Part shown: piece by piece, positions 26,308-34,241 of the stretch | How the letters are laid out: the number at the start of each line of letters is the position of its first letter | Numbering within the stretch: position 1 is the first letter of the stretch | Origin: Fictibacillus phosphorivorans | GTDB taxonomy: Bacteria; Bacillota; Bacilli; Bacillales; Fictibacillaceae | Direction: 5' to 3' | Assembly (NCBI RefSeq): GCF_001629705.1 | Contig: NZ_CP015378.1 | Location: 2,356,001-2,420,000 of the forward strand | Length of the DNA: 64,000 nucleotides | The notes under the pieces: model-generated | Seen by the model: the letters and a program-made list of their open reading frames with translations, nothing else | Databases searched by the model: none | Told to the model about the DNA's origin: nothing | Made by a program: the position numbers and the translations under genes

Positions 26308-26444
26308 TGATTTAATTCTACGAGCCTTTTTAATAGCCGTAAGACTTCCTCATTCTGTTTGTTATTTTTAACAAGTTGACCACGTATACCTAACAATATA
26401 AAAATGATGATTATTGATAATCCAAATCCAATTAAAACAATCAT
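26304..26444 (-). CDS. Small single-pass membrane protein (46 residues)
   Basis: ATG at 26444 after AAGGCGGTGC. The product has one hydrophobic helix (MIVLIGFGLSIIIIFILLGI) followed by a charged coiled-coil-like tail (RGQLVKNNKQNEEVLRLLKR). The stop overlaps the next start as ATGA, strong support for a real coupled gene. The helix-plus-charged-tail form resembles DUF3967-like or holin-type small proteins, but no assignment is made. Confidence 0.65.
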   Translation of the reverse strand: MIVLIGFGLSIIIIFILLGIRGQLVKNNKQNEEVLRLLKRLVELNQ

Positions 26445-26481
26445 TTTAGCACCGCCTTCTCGAATAATATAAACTTTCCAT

Positions 26482-26516
26482 AAAAAAGTGCACTTCTCCT
26501 TCTAGAAGAAATGCAC
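26482..26516 (-). terminator. Rho-independent terminator (dispersed hairpin type)
   Basis: GTGCACTTCTCCTTC / GAAGAAATGCAC stem, followed on the minus strand by TTTTTTATGG, directly after the slipin stop. A member of the dispersed hairpin group. Confidence 0.85.
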
Positions 26517-26524
26517 GTTCTTTG

Positions 26525-27283
26525 TTACGCGTTGGATTGCTCTTTAATGCTATGTGTACTATTTGCCATATCGACTACAAACGTATTGCCTTTCGAGTTT
26601 TCAATCGTGTTCAATAGGCGAAGCTTTGCTAGCTCTGGGTTGTTCTCCAGCATTTTAGCTGTATTCGCTAAACTTCTTAGTGTTGCCGCTTCTCCTCTTG
26701 CTCTTTCCAATGAAGACTGAGCTTCTTTTTTCGCTTTAATTACTTCAAGGAATGCCTTTTTTAATTCCGCAGATAACATAATATCTTTTATGTCTACTGA
26801 GACGATGGATAATCCAGCAAACGTATTTTCAACAAGAAGTTGTTGAAGCGAATCATTTACTTCATTCCGCTTCCCTAACAGATCATCTAATTGTAACGAA
26901 GAAACAACATCACGCAGTTTGAGCTGCACGTTCATGTACACATGCTCTTCATAATCTTCATATTCAGAGATCAGAATTTGTGGATCTGTAATCTGATATT
27001 TTACCGCGACACTAATTTTTACACTAAGTTGATCAGCCGTTAGTAATTCTTGCCCGTTCAACTGCAGAATCGTCGGCCGCATGTCAAAAACCATGATCTC
27101 TGTAGAAGCTGGAGAATATTTATGTTTGCCTGAGCCTACAATCTCTTGAAAGACCCCATGTTTAAACTTCACACCACGTTCATACTCGTACACCGTAACC
27201 GAAGCAAAGAATTTCTTTCCAACCGCTAGAACAGCAATAAACACAAATCCCATTACTACAAGAGATTCTAAAAATGAGATCAT
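26525..27283 (-). CDS. Slipin/SPFH-domain (band 7) membrane protein
   Basis: A 252-residue protein with an N-terminal membrane segment (about 5-22) and the SPFH fold: VYEYERGVKFKHGVFQEIVG, TILQLNGQELLTADQLSVKI and the helix KKAFLEVIKAKKEAQSSLERARGEAATL. This is the stomatin/slipin plan, scaffolding membrane microdomains by oligomerising on the cytoplasmic face. No NfeD partner is adjacent, which is usual for bacterial slipins. An AAGGAGAGAAC ribosome site precedes the ATG. Confidence 0.88.
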   Translation of the reverse strand: MISFLESLVVMGFVFIAVLAVGKKFFASVTVYEYERGVKFKHGVFQEIVGSGKHKYSPASTEIMVFDMRPTILQLNGQELLTADQLSVKISVAVKYQITDPQILISEYEDYEEHVYMNVQLKLRDVVSSLQLDDLLGKRNEVNDSLQQLLVENTFAGLSIVSVDIKDIMLSAELKKAFLEVIKAKKEAQSSLERARGEAATLRSLANTAKMLENNPELAKLRLLNTIENSKGNTFVVDMANSTHSIKEQSNA

Positions 27284-27629
27284 ACAGTTCTCTCCTTCTT
27301 ATAAAACTATGAAACCACCCAACAGACATGGAAAGAACAATGGAGGTCTACCCTACAGAATTGTTCTTTCCTCAAGCCTTTGAGTGGCTTCATTTAGGGG
27401 TTGAACCCAGAACTGGTCCCTTACAGGTAAACCAGTTTCCACAAGATGAGAAAGCCGATCAGCAACACCGTTTAAAGATTTTAAACGAAGGCTTTGCATT
27501 TCTCTAAGAACTAAATTATATCAAGATAGTTAGGAAAAAAGTACATCATTTAGAAAATATTGTTCTTTAAAATCAACATATAAAAGCTTAAAGTTAAAAT
27601 ATGGAATTTTGGTTAGAGGAGGAATAGAA
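27284..27629. other. Intergenic region with nested inverted repeats
   Basis: Between the divergent slipin gene and a small membrane-protein gene. The slipin promoter must lie here on the minus strand and the plus-strand promoter near 27560-27610. Positions 27330-27437 carry the hairpin cluster listed separately. A 59-codon plus-strand ORF (ATG 27328, stop 27505-27507) covers the hairpins but has no ribosome site. Confidence 0.5.
27330..27437. repeat. Cluster of inverted repeats, possible structured RNA
   Basis: Four symmetric elements in about 110 bases: GGAAAGAACAAT (27330-27341) with its exact complement ATTGTTCTTTCC (27360-27371); AAGCC with GGCTT (27374-27390); GGGTT-G-AACCC (27398-27408); and AACTGGT (27411-27417) with ACCAGTT (27431-27437). 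No known riboswitch motif was recognised, and neither end has the T run of a simple terminator. It could be an RNA structure in the slipin leader or a degenerate mobile element. Confidence 0.45.
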
Positions 27630-27863
27630 ATGGACAACTGGGTGTTTGTGTTCATGGCAAATATTTTCGGAGGAATTATCGTATTTTTTGCTCTCATGTT
27701 TTTGTTAAGTTTAGGAGGAGGATCAATGGATACCGCCTTCTTCATCGGAATTTTTCTATTTGTTCAACTCAGTTTTATTACGACGATTCTATTTCAAGTT
27801 CTCCACAGAGTTAAGAAGTTGGAGAAGCAACAGACGATACAGAGTGAACAACAAAAAAGCTGA
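27630..27863 (+). CDS. Small membrane protein
   Basis: The ATG at 27630 follows AGAGGAGGAATAG, so it is preferred over the upstream in-frame start. The 77-residue product has two hydrophobic segments (about 4-28 and 34-54) separated by a Gly-rich turn LGGGSMD, then a charged helical tail (HRVKKLEKQQTIQSEQQ). No family is recognised. Its stop overlaps the left arm of the terminator that serves the convergent minus-strand gene. Confidence 0.6.
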   Translation: MDNWVFVFMANIFGGIIVFFALMFLLSLGGGSMDTAFFIGIFLFVQLSFITTILFQVLHRVKKLEKQQTIQSEQQKS

Positions 27864-27883
27864 TTATAATTCATAATCAGCTT
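27853..27883 (-). terminator. Rho-independent terminator
   Basis: AAGCTGATTAT / ATAATCAGCTT stem followed on the minus strand by TTTTTTGTTG. It ends the membrane-protein gene at 27919-28533 and overlaps the stop of the convergent gene. Confidence 0.82.
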
Positions 27884-27918
27884 CAGCCTCTTCCTATTCT
27901 CATAAAAGTCTGTCTTTT

Positions 27919-28533
27919 TTATTTTTGAACATCATAGGTTGAATGATATTTCCTTTTTGAGACAAATAGCAATAATGATACGACAATCATCATACAAAAG
28001 GTAAGGTTTTGAGCAATACCTACAACATTACTCCAACTTCTTAAACCGTGTAAGTATAGTTGTAGCGTCAATCCCAAAGGTAAAACTAGTAAAACATACG
28101 GCGTCTTCTTGACTAAGAATCCTGCAGCTCCACCGATACAGCCCCCTATGATTGACGCTCCATACCACGTGATAAATACTGTAATTATCTCTTTAGAAGA
28201 CAAGGCAATCGTTGTCTTTTCATAAATGCTACCCAAAATAAAATAAAAGGTTATCGCTATTGTCGTGTAGATAGCGCCGAACAAAATGCCTTCTTTAAGG
28301 TTCCTTCCATACAAATAACCTACAATCATTGCAATGATAAACCATATCGGTAAAGAATTGATCATGCTTGCTAGATAAGACATGATCGTTTCAGTTGCAG
28401 AAACGTTGGAACCCTCTCCAAAGTACGGAGAATGATCAGACACGACTGAAAAGAATCCAACAATCAACCCAACCACAACCGAAAATAGAATAAAACTCTT
28501 CCAGCGTTTGGCGTTATTCTGTTTGTCACTCAA
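27919..28533 (-). CDS. Integral membrane protein, six predicted helices
   Basis: The TTG at 28533 is chosen because TTTGGAGGGAAATAC lies right before it; the upstream ATG has no ribosome site. The 204 residues hold about six hydrophobic segments with a Gly-rich central pair (ASIIGGCIGGAAGFLVKKT). This looks like a YIP1/YwaF-like or DUF-type membrane protein, but nothing specific is supported. A basic C-terminus (SKRKYHSTYDVQK) faces the cytoplasm. Confidence 0.6.
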   Translation of the reverse strand: MSDKQNNAKRWKSFILFSVVVGLIVGFFSVVSDHSPYFGEGSNVSATETIMSYLASMINSLPIWFIIAMIVGYLYGRNLKEGILFGAIYTTIAITFYFILGSIYEKTTIALSSKEIITVFITWYGASIIGGCIGGAAGFLVKKTPYVLLVLPLGLTLQLYLHGLRSWSNVVGIAQNLTFCMMIVVSLLLFVSKRKYHSTYDVQK

Positions 28534-28579
28534 GTATTTCCCTCCAAACATGTTTAAAGATTAACTACAAATGTGGTCA

Positions 28580-28987
28580 TTATATGATGGATAGCCCTAG
28601 GATTTGGTCAGTAAACAAGATCATTTCGTCTAACTCTCTCTTTTGATCTGGATTGATGATTGGACTAATGGTTACATCTTTCAGATGAAGTGGTGCCGTT
28701 AGATTCAAAGCGCTCATCGTTTCTGGCAAGTTTTCAAGTCTAGTTCCTAATTCAGTTAATCCCTCTGAAAAGAAGTACTTATTGTTTTCATCTTCTTCAT
28801 GAGTAAAGTGGTTAATCTTACCTTGGATATAAGCATTTTGCGTGATTATTAATAGTTGGCTATGGGGACCAATCGTCTTTATCGAACCATCATAATCTTG
28901 AGTGAATTTATGTAAAACATCATCTAATGTCGTAGTAATGGCTTTTTTGTAATCAAAAACATGATTCAATTCTTTTACATTAACCAT
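28580..28987 (-). CDS. Hypothetical soluble protein
   Basis: The ATG at 28987 follows AAGAGGAGGATAA, so the long upstream extension, which overlaps the GNAT gene, is discarded. The 135-residue product (MVNVKELNHVFDYKKAITTT...) is acidic, mixed alpha/beta, with no recognised domain. It lies 13 bases after the GNAT stop and is probably co-transcribed with it. Confidence 0.6.
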   Translation of the reverse strand: MVNVKELNHVFDYKKAITTTLDDVLHKFTQDYDGSIKTIGPHSQLLIITQNAYIQGKINHFTHEEDENNKYFFSEGLTELGTRLENLPETMSALNLTAPLHLKDVTISPIINPDQKRELDEMILFTDQILGLSII

Positions 28988-29000
28988 ATTTATCCTCCTC

Positions 29001-29561
29001 TTATATGAGATAATCTTCTCGAAGAATTCCATACACCTCACAGTCCTTATACTGATTCTTTGCATTGCGAATCATGTGACGAATCACGCCTTCTTGTTTC
29101 ATTCCTACTTTGGCCATAATCCTACCTGAAGCAGGATTGTCGGTGTTATGTGCAGCAGAGATCTTATGGATGTTCATCTGACGAAAACCAAACTCTACTA
29201 CAGCTTGCAGTGCTTCGGTCCCGTACCCATGGTTCCACCACTTGAACCCAAGCGAATAGCTTACCTCACAGTTATCTGTCGAGCTATCAAAATCGTACAG
29301 ATCGATTTCTCCAATCAGTTCACCTGATTCTTTCAACGCGATGCCCCAATAACAAAATTCCTGATCTTCATACTGACTGACGATCTTTTTTAGCCGCTCT
29401 TCTGTTTGAGCAACACTCGTGTGAGCAGCGTTCACTCGATTGTCTGCGACCCGTTCGTCTGAAAGCCAATGGTCAAATATGCTTTGAGTGTCGGATTGTT
29501 TCAAAGGACGAAGAAGTAATCGGTCTGTATTTATCACAGGTGTTCCTGAGTAGTTAATCAT
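29001..29561 (-). CDS. GNAT family N-acetyltransferase (RimJ/RimL type), paralogue of 16475-17038
   Basis: A 186-residue Acetyltransf_3 protein: TDRLLLRPLKQSDTQSIFDHWLSD at the N-terminus, acetyl-CoA region WWNHGYGTEALQAVVEFGF, and the signature NIHKISAAHNTDNPASGRIM near residue 145. It is highly similar along its full length to the product of 16475-17038 and clearly arose by duplication. It ends 13 bases before the hypothetical gene at 28580-28987. The acceptor substrate is unknown. Confidence 0.88.
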   Translation of the reverse strand: MINYSGTPVINTDRLLLRPLKQSDTQSIFDHWLSDERVADNRVNAAHTSVAQTEERLKKIVSQYEDQEFCYWGIALKESGELIGEIDLYDFDSSTDNCEVSYSLGFKWWNHGYGTEALQAVVEFGFRQMNIHKISAAHNTDNPASGRIMAKVGMKQEGVIRHMIRNAKNQYKDCEVYGILREDYLI

Positions 29562-29570
29562 TTATACACC

Positions 29571-29969
29571 TCATACAAAGTCCACCTCGATCTCAGCTCC
29601 GATGTTTGATACGAATGTGAGGATGTCTTTCTCTAAATACAAAGCTGGAGCTTGCTCGTTTACCATTCGGATTACAATATAGATTTTACTCGCTAAGCCA
29701 AACTCTGCTTGTAATTCATTAATAATAGAGCATTTATCTCTCAACTGATCCATTACTTGCTGAAGCTGTTCATTTACATCGAGTGAGTTTTGGTAGTCGG
29801 TTCCGTAATCCCAGCTTGTTTCTTTCCGGTGAAGCGAAGAGTTGGTTGAAATTGAATCTCCCTTTTTATAGCTTTCTGTTGGGGTGATTTCTAGTCTTCT
29901 CGTCACTACATTTATTGGAAAGTCATCGCCAAAAAGAGAGAAGTACACTTTCACTTGTGTCTCGTTCAT
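29571..29969 (-). CDS. DUF4279 domain protein
   Basis: A 132-residue protein with the DUF4279 pattern: KVYFSLFGDDFPINVVTRRLEITPTESYKKGD, then a Trp-containing ETSWDYGTDYQNSLDVNEQL and the helical DQLRDKCSIINELQAEFGL leading to C-terminal strands IYIVIRMVN and AEIEVDFV. This family is widespread in Bacillus and often linked to immunity-protein neighbourhoods, but its role is unknown. It precedes the GNAT gene by nine bases and is likely co-transcribed. Confidence 0.8.
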   Translation of the reverse strand: MNETQVKVYFSLFGDDFPINVVTRRLEITPTESYKKGDSISTNSSLHRKETSWDYGTDYQNSLDVNEQLQQVMDQLRDKCSIINELQAEFGLASKIYIVIRMVNEQAPALYLEKDILTFVSNIGAEIEVDFV

Positions 29970-29998
29970 AGAATCTCCAATCCGTTTCTTGTTTCTAT

Positions 29999-30502
29999 TT
30001 ATAGCGGTGGATTCTTTACACCTAGGTGAATCCAGTCTTCTTTCGGTGGTCCATAAACCCCAAAAGGCTTGATTCCCGCTTGACGCATTAAGATTGTAAC
30101 TTGTCCACGATGGTGAACAATGTGTTTGATGAGTCCCATCAGAATCTGAGCGTTTGATTCTTCTCTACCAAAGGCAGTTTGCACTTCTTTCAAGCTTTCG
30201 TCTGTCCATTGTTCTTCAATGATTTTCGTTGCAGCAGAACTTAAATCTTTAAAGGTGTCAGCAATCTCTTTAGCTGATGTTGGAACCTCTTCTGAATGTT
30301 TTCCTTCATCTGTTTTCAACCCAAAATGAGCTAAGTACTCTGGAATGTTAGTCGTTAGATGCCACGCGATTCTTCCTAACGTACGTCCTTCCGGGTAAAC
30401 TTTTTGTTCTAACGATTCATCAGTTAAACCATCTAACACCTTTTGCGTTAGCGTTGCTTCGCGATTCCATTCTCGAATAAAGTCCGCAATGGTTATGTAC
30501 AT
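29999..30502 (-). CDS. DinB family protein
   Basis: The ATG at 30502 follows ATGGAGGTTTTAAAT, giving 167 residues. The four-helix DinB/YfiT bundle is indicated by MYITIADFIREWNREATLTQ and the metal-binding His in GRIAWHLTTNIPEYL and IKHIVHHRGQVTILMRQAG. In this fold three His bind a metal; some members are mycothiol- or bacillithiol-dependent transferases. A 19-base gap separates it from the YcdB-like gene upstream. Confidence 0.85.
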   Translation of the reverse strand: MYITIADFIREWNREATLTQKVLDGLTDESLEQKVYPEGRTLGRIAWHLTTNIPEYLAHFGLKTDEGKHSEEVPTSAKEIADTFKDLSSAATKIIEEQWTDESLKEVQTAFGREESNAQILMGLIKHIVHHRGQVTILMRQAGIKPFGVYGPPKEDWIHLGVKNPPL

Positions 30503-30520
30503 ATTTAAAACCTCCATTAT

Positions 30521-31789
30521 CTATCCTAAATCATCCAACAAAACCACTTCACCTGTTTCAGCGTTCACTCCATGATGACAATCTAATTTACTGCATAGAA
30601 TATACTGCTTCTCTTCATCGTCATATACATAAAATGGCTGGAGCTCAAACAAACCTTTTAATTTCTCATAAGCTTCTTCTTGTGTGACCGCTACATCACC
30701 AGATGCTTCAAAGGAATCATACATCTCTAACATGAACTGGTTGTCGATGTAGTTCACAACGTCCATCGAATGTGAATCTAGGAATACCGACAGTTTTCTT
30801 TTAAAAACCCTTGTTTCATGTAGATCCGTTCCGAGTGTCGCAACTAGAAAATTTTTGTCTCGATGTAGAGTTGTCACACGCCATATCCCAGCGTCTTCCG
30901 GAAATTCTTGACACAACAATCGTTCTACTACTTCCACACACTTCTTCTCATCTTCCTCCGTAATAGGTCGGGTGGTTGGAGAAGACGTGCAGGAAAAGGC
31001 TTCGTCTACGGTAATCTCTTCTTGCAAATCGATTTCTTTACGCTCAAAAGCTCCAAAAATTGTCTCGTTCCACTGCAAAATGTGATTCACTTTTTTAGAA
31101 GTCCCACCATCTTGAAGCATTTCAAACGGTTTGGTCATCTGATCTTTGTTTCTTATGTAGATCTCTTCTACCGCATACATGGCAAATAACTTCTTTTGTT
31201 CAAACGACGGAAATTCTATTCCTTTTACTTGTTCCTTAGCAATGTGTGCCGCTTGTTCTAATGAAAGATTATAGGTTTCACGTATTACTTGATCATCTGT
31301 CGGAAACTCTCCATGAATCGAAAAAAAGGTCAGCTCTCGATTATCATTCCATTTCACTTCAATGTAACCAGACGGTGAGACAGGAATGCCATCTATAAAA
31401 GCTCTAAATTCTATTTCATCTTCTGTTTCGTTATGTAGTTGGAACTGCTCGTTATATGTCAATCCTGTTTCTTGTTCGATCCACTTAATTACTTCCTCAG
31501 TTCCACTATTAAATGTGATTCCATCTTGTGCATAGGTCTCACCCATAACAAAGATAGCGGTCTCCAATTTTCCAGTGTTCACGTTGTATTCAATAATCGC
31601 TGTACCTTCTGGATTCGAACCATCTTCATCGGACTCCGTTCCATTCGGAAACCACTCTAAACAAAGTGTGTAACTCGTTTCGTTGAAATGGTTCACGTCA
31701 CGCCATAGAGTATGATGATGTAGAAAATAGTTTCCTAGTCCGAACGTTGTTTGGGCTTGATCGACAAATGCTTGTATTCTGCTATCCAC
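30521..31789 (-). CDS. YcdB/PepSY-like repeat protein
   Basis: A 422-residue cytoplasmic protein without a signal peptide, built of two similar halves. Each has a beta-rich segment with a D-G-x-x motif (EFRAFIDGIPVSPSGYIEVKW in the first, truncated here) and a helix of the form LSLEQAAHIAKEQVKG or VTQEEAYEKLKGLFEL, the PepSY/YcdB-type repeat. Its start overlaps the stop of the small membrane protein gene at 31789, showing coupling. The function is unknown. Confidence 0.65.
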   Translation of the reverse strand: MDSRIQAFVDQAQTTFGLGNYFLHHHTLWRDVNHFNETSYTLCLEWFPNGTESDEDGSNPEGTAIIEYNVNTGKLETAIFVMGETYAQDGITFNSGTEEVIKWIEQETGLTYNEQFQLHNETEDEIEFRAFIDGIPVSPSGYIEVKWNDNRELTFFSIHGEFPTDDQVIRETYNLSLEQAAHIAKEQVKGIEFPSFEQKKLFAMYAVEEIYIRNKDQMTKPFEMLQDGGTSKKVNHILQWNETIFGAFERKEIDLQEEITVDEAFSCTSSPTTRPITEEDEKKCVEVVERLLCQEFPEDAGIWRVTTLHRDKNFLVATLGTDLHETRVFKRKLSVFLDSHSMDVVNYIDNQFMLEMYDSFEASGDVAVTQEEAYEKLKGLFELQPFYVYDDEEKQYILCSKLDCHHGVNAETGEVVLLDDLG

Positions 31790-32013
31790 TACTCGCGCTC
31801 CTTTTGCGATTCATTCCCAAGTTGTACCATGACTATGAACAAGATCCAAACTCCTAGAAAAACCACAACTCCGTAACCCACATAAAATAAGATGGTATTG
31901 ATAAAATAAATCAGATCACCAAATGGACCAAAACGCTCCAGATCCACTAGACTTAGTGACATAAACCCAAGTCCGACTAGAAACCCATAAAGCAGATGCT
32001 GCAGTCTGTTCAT
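31789..32013 (-). CDS. Small membrane protein
   Basis: The ATG at 32013 follows GAGGAGGGGATTCCG and is preferred over an earlier in-frame start. The 74 residues contain two hydrophobic segments (about 7-22 and 34-62), with an acidic-basic C-terminus (NESQKERE). Its final base overlaps the start of the YcdB-like gene (one-base overlap), so they are translated together. No family is recognised. Confidence 0.6.
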   Translation of the reverse strand: MNRLQHLLYGFLVGLGFMSLSLVDLERFGPFGDLIYFINTILFYVGYGVVVFLGVWILFIVMVQLGNESQKERE

Positions 32014-32035
32014 CGGAATCCCCTCCTCATTCACC

Positions 32036-32344
32036 TTACTTCTTTTCTAAATAGATGTATTCATCCACTGTGTTCATAGCAGAAGAGGCTTTTAGAATCT
32101 TCATACCCTTTAATCTGCTACCACACTGAAAATGAACCGTGTCATCTGCACCAATCTGAATTCTGTGTGTTGCGCTCTCTACCCAGTCGATCTGCATCTT
32201 CACGATATACTCGCCAGGAGCTACGTCCAGTTCCTTCGTTTCTCCGTCCTTGATCTGTTCTGTCTTGCTCTCGTTCAAGTAAATATCAAACTTTCTCATC
32301 TTGTTCATGAACTGACTGTCTCTCTTAAACACTAATTTCGCCAT
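32036..32344 (-). CDS. Small beta-rich protein of unknown function
   Basis: A 102-residue soluble protein beginning MAKLVFKRDSQFMNKMRKFD. The middle reads LDVAPGEYIVKMQIDWVES, the pattern of a PEGA-like or Ig-like beta strand pair that coats an anchoring surface. One Cys (HFQCGS). It starts a three-gene coupled operon with 31789-32013 and 30521-31789 (gap 22 bases, then a one-base overlap). The role is unknown. Confidence 0.6.
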   Translation of the reverse strand: MAKLVFKRDSQFMNKMRKFDIYLNESKTEQIKDGETKELDVAPGEYIVKMQIDWVESATHRIQIGADDTVHFQCGSRLKGMKILKASSAMNTVDEYIYLEKK

Positions 32345-32370
32345 TTTCGTCCCATCCTTTTCTATGAATC

Positions 32371-33201
32371 TTACAAGTTATTACATTCTTTTATTATATA
32401 CTCCATATAGCTGAGTGCATCATTTCTTCTCTTCCTCGTCGAGCCGTAACGCGAGAACTTATTACCGCTTCGGATGCGCAGTGCTTCTTGGATGATTTGA
32501 TGATACGCTTCAGGAACCGTTCGGAGTGCGTACTCACCAGCTCCCTCTTTTGACGTGATGTCTTCTTCTCTTATCGAATAATAAAGACGTGTCACACCAA
32601 GTACTCCCCACTCGATCATGTTCGCACACATGTATAACCCTATATATTGAAGAGACGGAAAACGCTCACAATTATTCACCCAGTTCAGCCAATATCCGTT
32701 AATGTTTTCGACCAAGTTTGATTTCAATTCTGTCCAATCTACAGATAGATTGTATGTTTCAATCGGCAGTCCTTTAACGACGATGCCATATGTCTGAAGT
32801 TGGTATGCGTCGATCCAATTACGGTGAAAAGTTCGATATGTTTGAAGCTTTCCTTCATTAAAATACGGACAAGAAGAATTACCGTTATTCTCACTCTCTA
32901 AATCTTCACGCGTCAGATACATGCCATCTAAGCTCGGCTTCGGATACTGTTTTTTCATGTCATGGTGAATCTCTTTTAAAACTTCTACATCTGATTGTGT
33001 TATTTTTTCTTTTGTAACCGCGTAAAAGTCAATGTCACTTAATCCTTCTTGGTAAGCTCCAATGGAAACAGAGCCGAATAGGTAAAGTGATTCTAACTTG
33101 TTGGGCAGCTTCTTCTCTATTTTTTCAAAGTAAGCATTCAGTACTTCCTTTACATCTTCAGGTATACGTTTTGGTTCATTTCTTGTTTGCGTTTGGATCA
33201 T
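32371..33201 (-). CDS. AadA-like nucleotidyltransferase (DUF4111-type)
   Basis: A 276-residue enzyme. The nucleotidyltransferase signature ESLYLFGSVSIGAYQEGLSD (about residues 38-57) is followed by IDFYAVTKE with the catalytic Asp. The C-terminal helical domain, with LVENINGYWLNWVNNCERF and a final RRRNDALSYMEYIIKECN region, matches the AadA/DUF4111 substrate-binding half. Relatives adenylylate streptomycin or spectinomycin, so it may confer such resistance; that is inference from family. It is not part of an evident mobile cassette. Confidence 0.8.
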   Translation of the reverse strand: MIQTQTRNEPKRIPEDVKEVLNAYFEKIEKKLPNKLESLYLFGSVSIGAYQEGLSDIDFYAVTKEKITQSDVEVLKEIHHDMKKQYPKPSLDGMYLTREDLESENNGNSSCPYFNEGKLQTYRTFHRNWIDAYQLQTYGIVVKGLPIETYNLSVDWTELKSNLVENINGYWLNWVNNCERFPSLQYIGLYMCANMIEWGVLGVTRLYYSIREEDITSKEGAGEYALRTVPEAYHQIIQEALRIRSGNKFSRYGSTRKRRNDALSYMEYIIKECNNL

Positions 33202-33432
33202 ACCGTTAGCCTTCTTTCATGAAACCATTGTATTCCTATATTTTAGCATATTTATCCAGTTGCCCATGGGTAATCTTTTCCCTGTTATTGCATTTGCATT
33301 GCGTATACTGGTTATAATTCAATGGTAGAGATATCGGTGTTAGCCACTATACTCTTAATTGTTGTATAAAGTTAATGCAAACCCATGATATTCGATATTT
33401 TAAATGTTCTTTTCCCTAATTAATAGTAATAT

Positions 33433-33464
33433 AAAAAACCGCCTCACAAGGAAAAGCGGTTTTG
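33433..33464 (-). terminator. Rho-independent terminator
   Basis: AAAACCGC (33435-33442) pairs with GCGGTTTT (33456-33463), with a T-rich minus-strand tail (GGTTTTTTATATTAC). It ends the cupredoxin lipoprotein gene. The 33202-33432 spacer next to it shows no ORF and should hold the promoter of the AadA-like gene. Confidence 0.85.
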
Positions 33465-33497
33465 AATGTGTTAACACCTAGTTAACGCATGTTTCTT

Positions 33498-33992
33498 TTA
33501 TTCAATTTCAATTGCAACATTGTGCTGAGCGGAATCTTGATTTCTCCATGTGATCAAAGTACCCGGCGCAACCGTAATTTCTTTTTCACTAAATTCGTAA
33601 TCTTTGATGTTAAGTGATACTGAATCAGTTTGTTTAGCGTCTGTCTGAACGATTACTTTCATCTTCATAACAGGATGCGGGTCACAATGTATAAGATAAA
33701 CACCTTCGTTCGGAAAAGAAAACAAAGTCTCCTCCCCCTTTTTTAGTAAAGGAGAAGGCATAGCTTCCGTCACTTCCCTCGCTTGTTGATCACTCGCTGA
33801 AGAAGGTTCCTCCATCATATCCTCTGAACCATGTTCATCACTATGCTTACTCTGTTGTTCAGTGACTTCTTTTGCTCCCTTATTCGGCTCTTCTGATTTT
33901 TCAGTATCCATAGCAGAGCAACCCGTCAAAAGTACACCCGCAAATATTAAAGTACATCCCGCTTTGAACGTCATCCTCTTTACCCATTTCAT
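33498..33992 (-). CDS. Lipoprotein with rearranged cupredoxin (plastocyanin-like) halves
   Basis: A 164-residue exported lipoprotein: lipobox LLTGC with Cys at residue 25, then an acidic low-complexity linker (about 28-80) rich in E, S, H, M. The next part, LFSFPNEGVYLIHCDPHPVM (about 90-109), carries Cys103, His106 and Met109, the C-terminal copper loop of a cupredoxin. After it comes SVSLNIKDYEFSEKEITVAP and TLITWRNQDSAQHNV, the N-terminal half of a cupredoxin with the fourth ligand His157. The halves are therefore in swapped order, as in a circular permutation. A copper-binding, cell-surface role is inferred. Confidence 0.75.
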   Translation of the reverse strand: MKWVKRMTFKAGCTLIFAGVLLTGCSAMDTEKSEEPNKGAKEVTEQQSKHSDEHGSEDMMEEPSSASDQQAREVTEAMPSPLLKKGEETLFSFPNEGVYLIHCDPHPVMKMKVIVQTDAKQTDSVSLNIKDYEFSEKEITVAPGTLITWRNQDSAQHNVAIEIE

Positions 33993-34169
33993 TAGAAATC
34001 ATCCTCTCAAGACAAATCCGTGTATTTATCTTCCTTTTTAAAGCAAACGGAAGAAACGGATATATGGATCATCAAAATAACGATTCTCTTCACTCATTAA
34101 GAAATTTAGGATGATCTCAAATATATTGTTTTCAAAAAGATTAATAAACTGTTTGTACCTTATTATGAA

Positions 34170-34219
34170 TTGACACGCAACCAAAAGGTGTTATATTCTA
34201 AACGTACAACCAAATGGTT
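34170..34219 (+). promoter_or_regulatory. Promoter with tandem ArsR-type operators
   Basis: TTGACA (34170-34175) and TATATT (34192-34197) form a strong promoter with a 16-bp spacer. AACCAAAAGGTGTT (34179-34192) lies inside the spacer and AACCA-AA-TGGTT (34208-34219) near the start point; both share the core AACCAAA and are 29 bases apart. The regulated genes encode an SRPBCC protein and its ArsR regulator, so autorepression is inferred. Confidence 0.75.
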
Positions 34220-34241
34220 ACATATTCAGATTAGGAGATGA

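Noticed and set aside
27328-27507. 59-codon plus-strand ORF over the inverted repeats
   Set aside because: The translation looks protein-like but there is no ribosome site, and the strong stems argue for RNA or repeat structure; kept as a finding, not as a gene.
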